64,000 bases of DNA from Avena insularis (GCA_023614405.1 JAJUPC010000039.1:496001-560000), one strand, 5' to 3'; positions 1-12,404 are shown, counted from the first letter of the stretch. The notes: generated by a model not told the origin, from the sequence alone. Numbers and translations: made by a program.

Positions 1-2387
1 ACTTTCACTAATGATTTTAGTAGATATGGCTATGTCTACTTGATGAAGCATAAGTATGAAACTTTTGAAAAGTTCAAAGAGTTTCAGAGTGAGGTAGAGA
101 ATCAACGTGGCAAGAAAATAAAGGCCTTGCGATCTGATCGCGGAGGTGAATGTTTGAGTCACGAGTTTAGCAATCATCTTAAGAGTTGCGGAATTTTTCC
201 ACAACTCACGCCGCCCGGAACGCCTCAAAGAAACAGGGTCTCTGAACAGCGTAATCGAACTTTGTTGGACATGGTTCGATCGATGATGAGCCAGTCGGAT
301 TTACCATTATTATTTTGGGGTTACGTGCTAGAAACAACAGCTTTCACACTAAACAGGGTACCGTTTAAATCCGTAGTTAAGACACCATATGAGATGTGGA
401 CTGGAAAGAATCCCAGTTTGTCTTTTCTAAAGATTTTGGGTTGTGATGCATTTGTTTAGCGACTTCAGTTGGACAAGCTAACAACCAAATCGGATAAGTG
501 CATTTTTGTGGGATACCCAAGGGAAACCTTAGGGTATTACTTCTACAACTGAGAAGAGGGCAAAGTGTTTGTCGCTCGTAGCGGTGTTTTACTAGAGAAA
601 GAGTTCCTCACAAAGGGAACGAGTGGAAGGTCGGTGCGACTTGAAGAAGTTCAAGATGAGCCAGTCGGGGATGCTTCTACGAGTGATGCTATTGTAGCAG
701 AACAAGTTGAGGAACCCGTGGCAATAGAAGCACCACAACCACAAAGGTCGGCGAGGCTCCACGAAGCGCGAGAGTTATTATTATTAGACAATGATGAGCA
801 TGTGACCTATGCATAAGCGATGGTGGACCCAGACTCTAAGAAATGGTCGATTGCCATGAGATCCGAGATAGAGTCCATGGGAGACAATCATGTTTGGAAC
901 TTGGTTGACCTGCCTGATGGTTTTTAAGCCATCGAGTGCAAGTGGATCTATAAGAAGAAGATTGATATGGATGGAAATGTTCACATCCATAAAGCTCGAA
1001 TTGTTGCAAAAGGTTTTCGACAAGTTCAAGGAGTTGACTACGACGAGACTTTCTCGCCCGTAGCGATGCTTAAATCTATACGGATTATTCTAGCCATTGC
1101 TGCATATTTCGATTATGAAATATGGCAGATGGACGTCAAGACGGATTTCTTAAATAGACTTACTTAGGATGTATATATGATACAACCTGAAGGTTTTATC
1201 GATCCAAACAATGATGGAAAGATATGCAAACTTCAAAAGTCTATTTATGGGCTGAAGCAAGCATCTCAGAGTTGGAACATTCGATTTGATGAAGTTGTAA
1301 AGGAGTTTGGCTTCACCAAAAACGAATAAGAACCTTGTGTGTATAAGAAAGAAAATGGGAAATCACTTGTGTTTCTAATCTTATATATGGATGACATATT
1401 ACTGATTGGAAATGACATTCCTATGCTCGAGTCTGTTAAGACCTCACTGAAAAATAGTTTTTCTATGAAGGACTTGGGAGAAGCGACATACATTCTGGGC
1501 ATCAAGATCTATAGAGATAGATCAAGGAGGCTAATTGGATTAAGCCAGAGTACGTACATTGACAAAGTGTCGAAATGGTTCAGCATGGAAGAGTCTAAGC
1601 AGGGGTTCTTGCCCATGTCTCACGGCATTAAACTCAGCAAGACTCAGTGTCCTTCGACCATTAATGAGCGAGAGCGCATGAGTAGGGTTCCATATGCTTC
1701 GGCTATTGGATCCATCATGTATGCAATGACATGTACTCGCCTAGATGTTTCCTATGCTCTAAGTGTTACGAGCAGATACCAGGCTGATCCAGGTGAGAGT
1801 CACTGGACAGCGGTAAAGAATATCCTTAAGTACTGGAGAAGGACTAAGGATATGTTCCTAGTTTATGGAGGTGAGGTTGAACTCAGAGTAAAGGGTTACA
1901 CAGATGCGAGTTACCTTAACGACTCAGATGACTCGAAATCACAATCAGGTTATGTGTTTGTCATGAATGGTGGTGCTGTGAGCTGGAAAAGTTCCAAGCA
2001 AGATACAGTGGCCTCCTCTTCAACAGAAGCTGAATATATTGCTACCTCGGAGGCTGCAAAGGAAGTTGTTTGGATTAGGAATTTCCTGATCGCTCTTGGT
2101 GTGGTTCAGGGTGTGTCCAACCCCATGGACGTTTATTGTGACAACAATGGTGCTATTACACAAGCCAAGGAACCTAGACAGCACCAGAAGAACAAACATA
2201 TTCGCATGCGTTACCATCTGATTCGTGAGTTCATTGATGATGGTAGTGTCATGTTATGCAAAATACATACGGACTCAAATGTTGCTAATCCCTTAACTAA
2301 GCCACTCCCGCAGCCTGCACATGAAGCGCACACAAGAGCAATAGGTATTAGATACTATCTAGTTTGACTCTAGTGCAAGTGGGAGAC
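1..2387 (+). pseudogene. Copia pol (integrase, RT, RNase H), copy 1, broken
   Basis: This is the 3' part of a Ty1/Copia polyprotein, entering the window inside the integrase core. Domains in order: integrase core (about 1-460), variable linker, RT with motif A near 1130 (DVKTDFLN) and the YMDD box at 1384-1395, then RNase H (TDASY, STEAEY) ending at a stop near 2367. The last 342 codons, from 1339, are open. Upstream the frame is broken by stops near 458, 551, 925, 1166 and 1327. The stop at 551 is also present in copy 2, so it predates the duplication. A purine-rich tract (caagtgggaga) lies directly before the LTR. The LTR start suggests the Angela/BARE group. It is dead as an autonomous element. 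Confidence 0.93.
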
Positions 2388-3676
2388 TGAAGGAAATATG
2401 CCCTAGAGGCAATCGTAGAGATCATTGTATTTCATATGTATCCATGAGTTATTATAATGTTCCTTGAATATCCATAAATTAGGCAACTTGTATTGATTGG
2501 CAATTATGTGAATTGTTTGTGAAACTCTTTACTTGTATGGTTATCTAATAATTGTCCCTAGTCGGAGTTCATGTGAGGACACACGTGAATACTAGACTAG
2601 CGCATTGATTGGTTGATGACTATGTTTCGCAAGTCATAGACATGGAGATGTCAAACCAATAATGTGGACACATCTTATGAACATGGGGTTGGACTGACCC
2701 AACATGAGACTGGCAATAATACTTGCAGCTCTCTCTACACATCGTGTACGTTTTGTCCTTAGACCTGAGATTGTCGCATGTACTTGAAATGTGGATCGAC
2801 CTACTTTGGGGCTATCAAACACTACTCCATAACTGGGTAGTTATAAAGGTAGCTTTCGGGTTTGTACTGATACATGCTGCAAGGCATCGGTCAATCAAGA
2901 TGGGATTTGCCCCTCTCTACTTGAGAGAGATATTTCTGGGCCCCTCGAGTGATCGGATCCAGAAATGCATGGCCGTGCTACATATGGTTAAGAGTTAACC
3001 TAGTAAAGGGATTCTGAATCACAGTATTGAGAAAGAGAGGTCAGCTTGGAGCTAGAGCAAATATCATGAGGCAAAGGGAAAGACATGTACTCAACCTTGT
3101 GATGGTTCGTCCGAATGATCTTTATATGTGTTTAGGAGTTGGCATGTCTTGCTAGAGGCCGCTACCAACTATTGACAGAGTAAGTGTACTCGTGTCATGT
3201 CTATACGTGTATGAACCTATAGGGTCACACACTTTAGGGGCTGGAATCCTAATGAGGATTGGATCCGAATTAGACCAAGCTTAGGCTGCTAATGTAGAAG
3301 CCCACCATGGATGCCTATATAAGAGATAGTGGGGCGAGCTGAATAGGGTTGAGCATTCCACCCAGCCGCCACTCCTCTTCCGCATGTGTTGCACGTGCAG
3401 ACCTAGCAGTCTGGCGTGTGACGGCTTCCACTCCGGACGTGTGGATACCTCGGAGGTGCTGCATCTGTAGCACTTGGACGAGCCACGCAAAGGAGACCTG
3501 CTCGTGGGACGAGGACGAGGCGGAGACGTAGAACATCTACACTGCCGAGACGTGCTTCATCGAGTTCTGCACCTGCGTGTCTAGCGGTAATCCCGTGATC
3601 TATGACAATAGTATTCCTGGTTGACGCGGTAGAAAATTTTGATTTTACGCTAGTGTAGCCTACTCGTTACCCTATA
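2388..3676 (+). repeat. 3' LTR of plus-strand Copia, copy 1
   Basis: The LTR starts TGAAGGAAATATGCCC directly after the polypurine tract. It ends at CCCTATA, which reads CCCTACA in copy 2 and so gives the expected CA terminus there. Immediately beyond lies the integrase start of a Copia in the opposite orientation, which fixes the right edge. The length of about 1.29 kb fits Angela/BARE-like LTRs. The LTR start resembles the minus-strand Copia LTR ending at 7674, and the two share an internal block (near 3137 here, near 6890 there), so they are related subfamilies. ORFs inside it are incidental. Confidence 0.85.
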
Positions 3677-5229
3677 GCTATCACGCTCATTGGACCACAT
3701 ACATCACTATGTACTAGTCCCAACAAGTCAGACGCCCTTTCACAACTCCTTGCAAAAGATGTCTTGGTCATATTGCCCAGAAGGCAGGATTCGCATGTCT
3801 CGAACGACTCCAAGTCGAACGAAGTTAGGAGTCCATCATCATGGAGCTTCTTCATGCGTTTCCAACTTATATGACCAAGTCGACAGTACCAAAAGTAAGT
3901 CATATTCAGATCATTTGGTTTCAACCTTTGCACATTTATGTTATAGATCGACCCACCATCAAGATTCAAAACAAATAACCAGTTCTGAACGGGTGCAAAG
4001 CCGTGAAACATATGATTCAAATATAAAGAACAACCATTGTTCTTAATATTAGACTCATAGTCTTGTCTCATTAAGCATGAGGCAGAAATGATGTTTCGAC
4101 TAAGCACTGGAACATAATAACAATTATTTAGTTCCATTAAGAACCCTGAAGGTAAATGAAGTTGCATCGTGCTGACTTCCAACGCAGCAACTATTGCTTT
4201 GTTGCCGACCCAAATGCCAACCTCACCTCTTTCTACGCCCCTAGTTCTTACCAGTCCCTGCAATGAGTTGCAGATATGAATGACTAATTCGGTATCATAT
4301 ACCCAAGAACTACCAGGTGCATCAGGAAGATAAAGGTCTATAACATTGCAAACAAGTGTACCTGAGTTGGAAGTCACACCTCCACTCTTGGCTTTATCTG
4401 CCAAATACTTGCTGCAATTCCTCTTCCAGTGGCCATCCGTCTTGCAATAGAAGCAAGCGGATCCGGCTAAAGGAGATGGCTTAGTCCATGAGGAAACGCT
4501 TGGGATCTCATCCTGAGCATTACCTCCTAACTTAGCCTTCTTCTTCTTACTCCAAGAACTCTTCTTAAACTTAGCCTTATTTTGTACCACCAACACTTGG
4601 CTAGTACCTTTCTTGAGATCAACCTCTGCCTTCTTAAGCATCCCATGCAATTCAGTGAGCTTCTTATCCATACCATGCATGTGGTAGTTCGATATGAACT
4701 GACCATACACACTAGGAAGAGAGTTCAGAATTATATCTGTAGCGAATTCTTCGCTAATGGAGTAGCCAAGCATTTCTAGAGACAGCACATAACCAACCAT
4801 CTTGATTACATGCGGACTCAATGGATCACCATCCTTAAGCTTACAACTCAGCAAAGCTTGAGACACTTGATATCTCTCGGTCTTTGCCTGAACTTGGAAC
4901 ATACTTTTGAGGATTTTGATCATATCGTAGGCCTCAACATTCTCGAACTGCTAATGCAAGTCCGGTTCCATGTGAGCAAGAATAATATAGCTAATTTATG
5001 TAGACTCATCACATGTTCTACGGTAGGCATTGGTTGCTGCGACACTCGCATTCTCATCCGACACATCTGGAAGCGGGTTGTCTAGAACATGGTCCCTGTT
5101 TTCTTGTTTGAGAACAATTAACAGATTACGATACCAGTTGGTGAAGTTTGTTCCATTAAGTTTATCTTTCTCTAGGATGGTCCTCAATGCAAAACTAGAT
5201 AACTGAGGGAGACTGCTACTAGGTGCCAT
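3677..5229 (-). pseudogene. Copia gag-protease-integrase start, minus strand, copy 1
   Basis: This is the N-terminal half of a Copia polyprotein. Gag starts at 5229 (MAPSSSLPQLSSF...), followed by a UBN2-type gag region, a CCHC zinc knuckle (CFYCKTDGHWKRNC), the protease region, a GAG-pre-integrase domain (FWYCRLGHIS) and the integrase start (DVCGPMS). Stops near 4996 and 4940 split off the first 77 codons; the following 418 codons are open. The protease motif reads DTE instead of DTG, so the active site is probably lost. The sequence stops abruptly at 3677, where the plus-strand Copia LTR ends. I infer that the plus-strand element inserted here and that the rest of this element lies left of the window. 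Confidence 0.9.
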
Positions 5230-6294
5230 TATCTACAACAGAAATATGCAAAACACTTAAGACAAGCATTCATAAAGGAGCAGGCGTATTAAACATTTTA
5301 ATACTTATGCTCCCACTAGAACCAACATCCCTCCGATGGTTACTTAGTGATTCAGGACCCTAAATAAGCAAGCCGACTAGTGAGCTTTAGCATCACCGCT
5401 AGCCGTCAAATGATCTAGGTAGGCAACTCCTTGCCAATCGCATCTCATGCGACTCTTGTTGGTCGGGTGGCATCTCATGCACCGGCTCCTGACCGACCTC
5501 TCCCCGAGCCCCACAACCATTGTGATAGACCCGTATAGCTTACCAAGTGCTTCCGCTGTAAGAGTCCGACTCAAACCCATCTAGTCAAAAAGAATTGGTA
5601 GCACCTCAATTTTATGAGCCCACTACCAAGAATGTCCGACCTGTGATGGTGCAGCACTGGCGGGGAGACCGACTAGACCTTCTTTGAGGGATTAAAGTTT
5701 AACCAATATCTCATAGAGGTAAAACTAGAGACATAACAACAACACAAAATAATCCAATTATATTGTGAAATGGTATGGCTCTCTTCATGGTGATCTCCAT
5801 CTCCATGAACCTGTTCGTCATGCCTTTGGCCGTAGTGTCCTTCAAGTCCTCCAAACATGCTACACTAGCACTAAGGAATATACAAGAAGATGGCATCTCA
5901 TGCCGACACGTAGGTCGTTATACAATAATAGTGACAGCACATTGGCTCTAGCCGGCTGACAAACCTGTGATACTCATATCACATATGGATTACACACATC
6001 ACATGCACATAAGCCATATCATTCACAACTTCCTTCAAAATCAAGTTATGCATAGATATGATATCTACCGGTGTTGTGAACCTCGAAACGTCATCTAATG
6101 CACTACGACAAGGCGAAGCCGCACCTGATCTTTCATGCACCCCGAGTGTGATTGATCCAATCAATCTTGCACAAAACCGATCTATCTCATAGATCGACCA
6201 TCGAAACCCTAAGTGGATCTCATCCACCACCTCGTGCATATCACATATGCATAGATCTAGAGACTAAAACCAGAAGATTTTGCTTTGATACCAC
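5230..6294 (-). other. Leader and tRNA-Met PBS of minus-strand Copia, copy 1
   Basis: About 1 kb of untranslated leader separates the gag start from the 5' LTR. The primer binding site is at 6282-6293 on the minus strand, TGGTATCAAAGC. It differs at one base from the TGGTATCAGAGC site complementary to plant initiator tRNA-Met. One spacer base (6294) separates it from the LTR. I see no gene in the leader; short ORFs here are not supported. Confidence 0.8.
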
Positions 6295-7674
6295 TGTTGG
6301 GCCACACAGAGATAAACAAAACTTTTTCCCTAACGCGGTACTCCCAAGATCCAGCTCAGGTTATAGGCCACGAGATTACCGCTAGACGCGCAGATGCGGA
6401 AGTTGATGCAGCGTGTCGAAGCAGTGCCGAACGATCCCCCGGACAGCCCTCTGAATCCCACGGACAGATTCTTCGGATCCCACGAACTCCTTCACCAGAT
6501 CCCCACGAGTTTCCCCGTCTCCAACGCCATACGTGCAACGCCTCTACTGGTATCCACACATACAGGAAGGAGCTTCGATAAGAGGATTGCTAGATCCTGT
6601 CTATCCCAAAATAGAAGTGGAGAAAGTGACGGCTAGGTTAGGGACTATCCCTTGTCACTCCACTTATATACACTCCTAGCTGGGCTCAACGCTTGAGGCC
6701 CATCTAGGCTGTACTCCAATCTCCATCTAGATCTAATCCATATGGGCTCCTTACCCTTAAGAGTGTGACCCTATAGCTTCACGTACACCTAGACACGACA
6801 TGAGCTACTCCTCTAAGTATCCCGTCATGGCTTTGAGTCCAACTCACTCCCATGAACACTTGGTCTCGAGTCGATAGATGGTAGCGGCCTCTAGCAAGAC
6901 GTGCCAACTCCCAAGTGACATAAAGTCAAAAGACGAACCTTCAATGTGACTTTCGTCCAAGTCTCTTTGCCACACGATATATCCGTTAAGCTATAAGCAA
7001 GTCGTTGCCATCCCTTTAATAGCTTAACTCTCTTCTCGTACCATGATATGTGATTCACTGGACTAACTCTTAGTCCGACTCCTCAGTTAACACTTAACTG
7101 AGTAACGCATGGCCATGCTTCCGAATCATATCACATGAGATGGCCCAGAGAATATCTCTCCATTACGGAGGGGCAAATCCCATCTTGGTAATCCATGTCA
7201 CGCAGCTTGCTTTACAACCAACCTGAATTCTACCTTTATAACTGCCCATTTACGGAACAGCGTTTGATAGAACCTAAGTTGGTGATCCACAACTCGGATC
7301 ATGCAATCACCTCAGGTCAAAGGATTCCATTGCTTGAGACTGCAAATGACAACATGCTCGTTGCATCTCAACTATGGGTCAGTCCGAGTCGCTAAACTCT
7401 TTAGCCGAATCACTATAAGTCGGAATAGCATCACCATGCCCATGACAAGTGGAACCGTGTCATCAGCCGACTTGCACATTGGTCTAAGTTCTGTGTCCAG
7501 CACAACCTCAATGACCAATGAAAATCTAATATGAACAATCATGAATACATAGTTCCACAACTGAATCACGCATTCAGTGAAATGTATCTGATGTTCATAT
7601 AAGGACAAATTTACTTTATGAATACTTTGGGAAATATCATCAACCATGATTGCCTCTAGGGCATATTCCCAACA
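6295..7674 (-). repeat. 5' LTR of minus-strand Copia, copy 1
   Basis: On the plus strand the block runs from TGTTGGGCC to TTCCCAACA, giving TGTTGGG/CCCAACA terminal inverted repeats and TG...CA ends. Read on its own strand it begins TGTTGGGAATATGCCCT, which resembles the Angela/BARE/WIS LTR start. The PBS follows on the inner side, identifying it as the 5' LTR. It is about 1.38 kb. The matching block in copy 2 is about 21 bp shorter. Confidence 0.88.
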
Positions 7675-9290
7675 TGGACTTACATGTGTATGACAGTGAG
7701 AATCTGAATCTGAACCGCTAGGGGTGCTCCCATTGGTAACTAATGTCTTCAAGAGGTCCTTTATTGCGTGAGAAACTGTTTTGGCCGGCGAAATTGTAGG
7801 TGGTGATCCTAATGATATTCCTTCCCATGATTGACAACTGATGGGACATGTCTAATGCACATGTATGACTTTTCTGCTTTGCCATGGCCATTGCTCCCTT
7901 GAATTCCGCACATGACCTTGTACGATAGTTTCAAGGTATCCTCCAAAGGATCCAAACTGAATGGCCATAATCCTTTCGAGGGACGTTTTGTCTCCCTTGT
8001 CCATATAAGGACTCAGATAGTCCCATCTCTTGGAAATCGACCCGTGCCATTCTCCTTCTTTTCCTGATAACCCAACTCTTTCCATAGACAAGAAACCATG
8101 TATTCCCGTCTGAACTATGGCCTCAATCCTCCCTCCGGCGCCTCGGCGTGGCATAAACCAATTGAGAATACAGCATGAAGGAGCTCAAGTGGGACAAGAG
8201 GATGTCTGGCCTACTCCGGTGATCACCAAGGTGGGGATCAGTAGACAGGGTGCCACGCGACTTCTCCCTTTGTTAATCATGTACGTCGCTCGGCCCCAAG
8301 ATCCATTACCAAATGGGAGAGTTCATGAGGATGATAAGGACCAGGCTGCAAGTGACCTTTGTCCTTCATCTCTTTATCAGAGCGATTTTCCCATGATCGA
8401 TATCCATTGTGAACTTATTGTCGTGTCTCATTTTTAGGGTTTTTCCTCCTTATCAAAGCTCTATTTGGGGCACCACCTATCCTTCAAGATCCTCGGTAAT
8501 CCCAGGGGAAGCATCAAAGTCCTTGACCATTGTAGAGGCAAGGATCTCCTCCCTCACCAAAGAGATTGTGTGGGTGAAGGACGAGGATAGGTTCGCCTTG
8601 TAGGGCATCAAAAAATCCAACATGTGGGAGTGAAAAACAAGGCGGTATGCCCTTCGCCTATCCTAGTAGGTTACCCAACTAATGTATTCAAAGAAGTTTC
8701 CTCATAGCCCTGATCTTCCACAGGCAGAGCTGCTAGACGCCCTTCCCTCAATGTGCATGGTGGAAGCGCATGTGCATAACTTCTCCTCCTGGCTTTGCTC
8801 CGATCTCAAAAGGGAGGCGACGGATCAGGCATCATAGTGCCTGGTAATTGCTCTAGAATACGCATAGGTCGTGGTGCCATGGTTGTCCCTTGCTTACATC
8901 CATACTGCCATCCCACTGGGAGTGGGGAGACGATCACGTGGAGGACTGGTGTGGGACCATGGAGGCCTTTGTGAAGTTGCAGAAGTTGAACTTGGAGGAG
9001 GTGCCAGGCGATGGCACCATGGATGACAATGTTGGAGTGGAGGAGTAGCATGAGTCCATGACAATCCTATTTATTTTCCCTTCTACTTTACTGCCAGCCT
9101 CGTCATGTGATCCCTGTTGGATCCATACTCTTGCGTCTTTATAATTATGTAGTCCCTTTTGTTTATACTCTAGAGTCCCGAGAACTTTCTAGAGTGTCAT
9201 TTCTTCTTTTCTGTGTCTGTTGTTGGTTTGGTCAGGTCGATGTGAGATCTCTTGTACCTCCCCATTTCAGCTTGCCTATGTGGTAACTTG
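7675..9290. other. Unassigned degenerate sequence, copy 1
   Basis: Nothing here could be assigned. Short ORFs on both strands (plus 8117-8437 and 8409-8603; minus 7852-8154) are mostly conserved in copy 2, as expected for about 97% identical DNA, but show no motif I recognise and overlap each other on opposite strands. Its position left of a minus-strand Gypsy fossil would fit the 3' internal or antisense-gene region of that element. That is inference only. Confidence 0.4.
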
Positions 9291-10645
9291 CACATGACTT
9301 TGTCAACATGATTTGTTCAAGTCGGTATAATCAACACATATTCTTAAAACAATAGTTTTCTTCTTGGGTACAAGTACTGGGTTAGCCACCCATTTGGTGT
9401 GAATCACTTCTTTGATGAAGCCGGCCTTGATTAGCCTAGCAAGCTCCTTGCCAATGGCACATTGTTTTTTGTCTCTGAAAAGTTGTAGAGGTTGTTTTAC
9501 CAGCTTAGCACCAGGGTAAATTTTTAAGCTGTGCTTGACGAGTTCCCTTAGTACTCTAGTCATGTCAGAAGGCTGGCATGTTTGCATGGAGGAACTCGAC
9601 AAGCGCACTTTCCTATATGGGATCCAGATTTGTACCAATGGTGATGGTCTTGGAGGCATCGCCTTCAACAAGTTACACTGACTTGGTGGCATAGGCTGCC
9701 TTGAAGGCAGTCTCAGAGTCAGAAATTTGCTTCTTTGAAGCCAACATTTTCGAAGCATCTACTTCTTTCTAAATCTCCTGGAATTCTTCTCTGAAGGGGT
9801 GAGACTCATCAAAGGAGGCTTCTCCCAGCTCGCAGTCCCGAGCCTTCTTGAACCTTCTCGAGACGGCGATGACACCATTTGGTCCTATCATCTTGAGCTT
9901 GTGGTTGATCTAACATAGTCGAGAAAGGAACGTGTGGTATATATGTCGTTCAAATATGATGTGGTATGCACTTTTGAAAGGCACAACTTCAAAAATCATC
10001 GACTCTTGTCGGAAATTATCGACGTCACCAAATTCCACATTCAGAGTGATAATCCACAAAGATTGTACCTATCGCCCAGGGACAATACCATGGAATATGG
10101 TGCTGCTATGTTTCAACTGGGTTGTGGTCAACTGCAGCTTTTCAAGGTCTCAGTGTACATAATGTTGATGCTACTCCCATCGTCTAGCAGGAACTTTGTA
10201 AATTCATAGCCATCAATAAGAGGATTAAAGAACAAGGTGTCTCATCCGACTTTGTGATCGTTTCCGGATGATCCTGATGATCCCAGAGTATCGGAACTTC
10301 TGATCCTCGTATGCACTAAGGTACTTTGGGGAGAGTGGCGTATAGCACCCTGAAGGATGTCTTTCGTGCATTCATTGTGAGAGTACCGAGGAACGTGTGA
10401 AACATAACGCTTTTATTTTAGAATGGATTAATGGCCTTGCCACCAGCATCTGCCTTGGCGATAGGATTGGGGTCTTGGTATTCTTCCATATCGTCGGAAT
10501 CTTTAGACTCCTTATCTTCCTTGCCATTTCCACGAGGCTTGTTCTTATGGCTATGCTTGTAGCCTGCTTTCACGCCCGCCTCAAGATAGTTTATGAACTT
10601 GCAATTGCGGTTTGTATGTGTGGACTTTCCGTTTGCATCTAGATG
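9291..10645 (-). pseudogene. Fossil Gypsy gag-protease-RT fragment, copy 1
   Basis: On the minus strand the right part encodes a gag end (FHTFLGTLTMNARKTSFRV). The middle encodes a retropepsin C-terminal segment with the FHGIVPG signature also seen in G1 and G2. The left part encodes an RT start: an LVKHSLKIYPGAK linker, then ELARLIKAGFIKEV and RICVDYTDLNKSC at the edge. RT stops there, with no YxDD box. Many stops and frameshifts make it the most decayed coding sequence in the block. The motifs place it near the Tat-lineage Gypsy elements. Confidence 0.75.
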
Positions 10646-10689
10646 GGAAAAACAAGCATGTTACGATACTCTTCGTATGACTAGGGAAG

Positions 10690-11492
10690 CACTACAAGAA
10701 ATGTCTCAATCCGCAATGGTTTGATCCGTCGAGCATCATCGTAGAAGGTGCGTCTTACAGAGCGATTTCTTTTGCTTGACCGTGGCCAATGTAAAACGTA
10801 CGACGAAATCACTAAAAACATAGACGAAACTCGACCGGCGCATGACAGACGTAAGATGTTTGGTTCCTCGTGCGATGTCGCCTCACCGAAATCTTTTCAA
10901 TCTAGTGGACCATACTTTTCAATCATGCCTCCGTGATTTAAACTCAATAACGTTACCTGATGCATCTACCATTTAGTCAGGCTGCTGGGACCCTCATATC
11001 AGCCTCTTATTCGAAGAATCGTGTGTATGATAGAATTTTTTCTTCACTCGTGCCTCCCTCTTTTGAGCTTCGCAACGTGCTCGATGCATCAACTGTTTGG
11101 TCTGGTAGATGGGTCCCCATGTTAGCCTACTCTGTACAGGAAATGTGTGTATGTTCCCCGCAAAACAAAATGTGTGTATGTTGGAAAATTTTCGGTCGCG
11201 CCCACTGTTTTGACCTTGGAAACTTTGCTCGATGTTCTTGCTAATGGATCCCCAATGTCAGCCTCTCTATAGAACAAACATGTCTACGTTGGACTTTTTC
11301 TTTTGGTCGTGTTCATTACTTTGACCTTCTTAACATATCTCGATGCAGCTGTGTATGGTCTGGCAAGCGGTCCCCGATGCCAGCCTTCTCTGAAGTACAT
11401 TGACTATTTTATTTTTCAAACCTTCCCATTAAACTCGAGGGACGCTGCAGACAGGTGGTCCGCAATGTCAACCCCTCTATAAAGCAATATAT
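10690..11492. mobile_element. CACTA transposon terminal fragment, copy 1
   Basis: The left edge reads CACTACAAGAAATGT, the typical terminal inverted repeat of plant CACTA (En/Spm) transposons. The interior holds diverged subterminal repeats built around a core like GGTCCCCAATGTCAGCC, near 10987, 11110, 11247, 11367 and 11458, some followed by TTTGACCTT. Such arrays are typical binding regions at CACTA ends. No transposase and no opposite terminus are visible. The fragment is interrupted on the right by a Copia LTR start. Two deletions of about 26 bp (near 10800 and 10900) distinguish it from copy 2. Confidence 0.75.
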
Positions 11493-11605
11493 TGAAGGTA
11501 ATATGCCCGAGAGGCAATAATAAAGTTGTTATTATCTTACTCCAAGTATATGATAGTTTTTATTTTGCATGCTATAATTTTGTTAATTGGAAACAATAAT
11601 ACATG
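11493..11605 (+). repeat. Angela-type Copia LTR start, interrupted by G1, copy 1
   Basis: The 113-bp block starts TGAAGGTAATATGCCCGAGA and continues with AGGCAATAATAAAG, matching the remembered start of Triticeae Angela/BARE LTRs. It ends at ATACATG, where the G1 LTR begins. I infer an older Copia LTR that received G1. ACATG (11601-11605) would be the G1 target duplication, but the matching right flank is not in the window. Confidence 0.75.
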
Positions 11606-12404
11606 TGTTGGGGGATACCCTCGGGTAGGGTCACGCCGGGGTATAATGGCCGAGTTAGCCGAGGTACGGCAAGGTCAAAGCAAGTGCTGACCGAGTCACC
11701 TCAAGGCAGGCCGAATCACGGAGTAACCCGGACCTGAGGATGTCCGCCTAACTGAGTCCCGGCCGACTTATGTCGTATGCCGGCAAGATTTATGTAACTT
11801 GTATGCAGGTATCGGTGTGGCCGGATCAACTAGGCACGATCCGGGTTATATCAAGCTTGCAAGAGAAGGAAGGTATCTCGCTGGTCAAAAGGTCGCCACT
11901 GTACACAGAGCGTGAGCAAAGCGGACAGAGGCCAGGACCACCGAGGCGTGGCCGACAAGGGTGACGTTGCCAGTGTCGGATGACGCTGGCGCCGCAGAGG
12001 CTCACGTAGCCTCTGCATGGGTTACGCTAGGGAAAAGTGACCCGGTCGGTTTGCTATTTTGGGAAGAGGCATATTCCCTGGAATATGCCTCCACGTATGC
12101 CCTAATTGGAGACCTAGCCACCCCTATATAAGGAGGGCAAGGGCATCTGTAGAAGGGCTGGTTGATCTCTAGTTGGTTGAGTTCTACTAGTATGTTCCTG
12201 AGGGCTAGCTAGCGGAGAGAGTAAGAGAGTTCCTTCTTCCTCCTCTCCCCAATACAGCTCAAGGAGCACTTGTAAACATTGGAAGTGAATCGAATACAAT
12301 ATCTGTGTGTGGAATCACCACACTATCCCTCCCTGGATTCCTCTAGTGCATCTTGTCCCCACCTTTAGCCTATCCATGGCATCTGCCGTGACACCACCAT
12401 GACA
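11606..12404 (+). repeat. 5' LTR of G1 (Tat-lineage Gypsy), copy 1
   Basis: The LTR runs from TGTTGGGGGATACCC to CATGACA and is followed one or two bases later by the PBS. It contains a TATA box (CTATATAAGG, near 12124) and, about 35 bp upstream, a perfect 12-bp inverted repeat (12066-12077 and 12080-12091). The same hairpin type recurs before the TATA box of the G2 LTRs. Length is 799 bp, equal to copy 2, with about 26 differences between them. G2 LTRs are clearly homologous, so G1 and G2 are the same family or close sisters. No 3' LTR of G1 is in the window. Confidence 0.9.

Noticed and set aside
8117..8437. 106-codon plus-strand ORF kept in both copies
   Set aside because: Conservation is expected from the recent duplication. 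It overlaps an equally long minus-strand ORF and has no recognisable motif.
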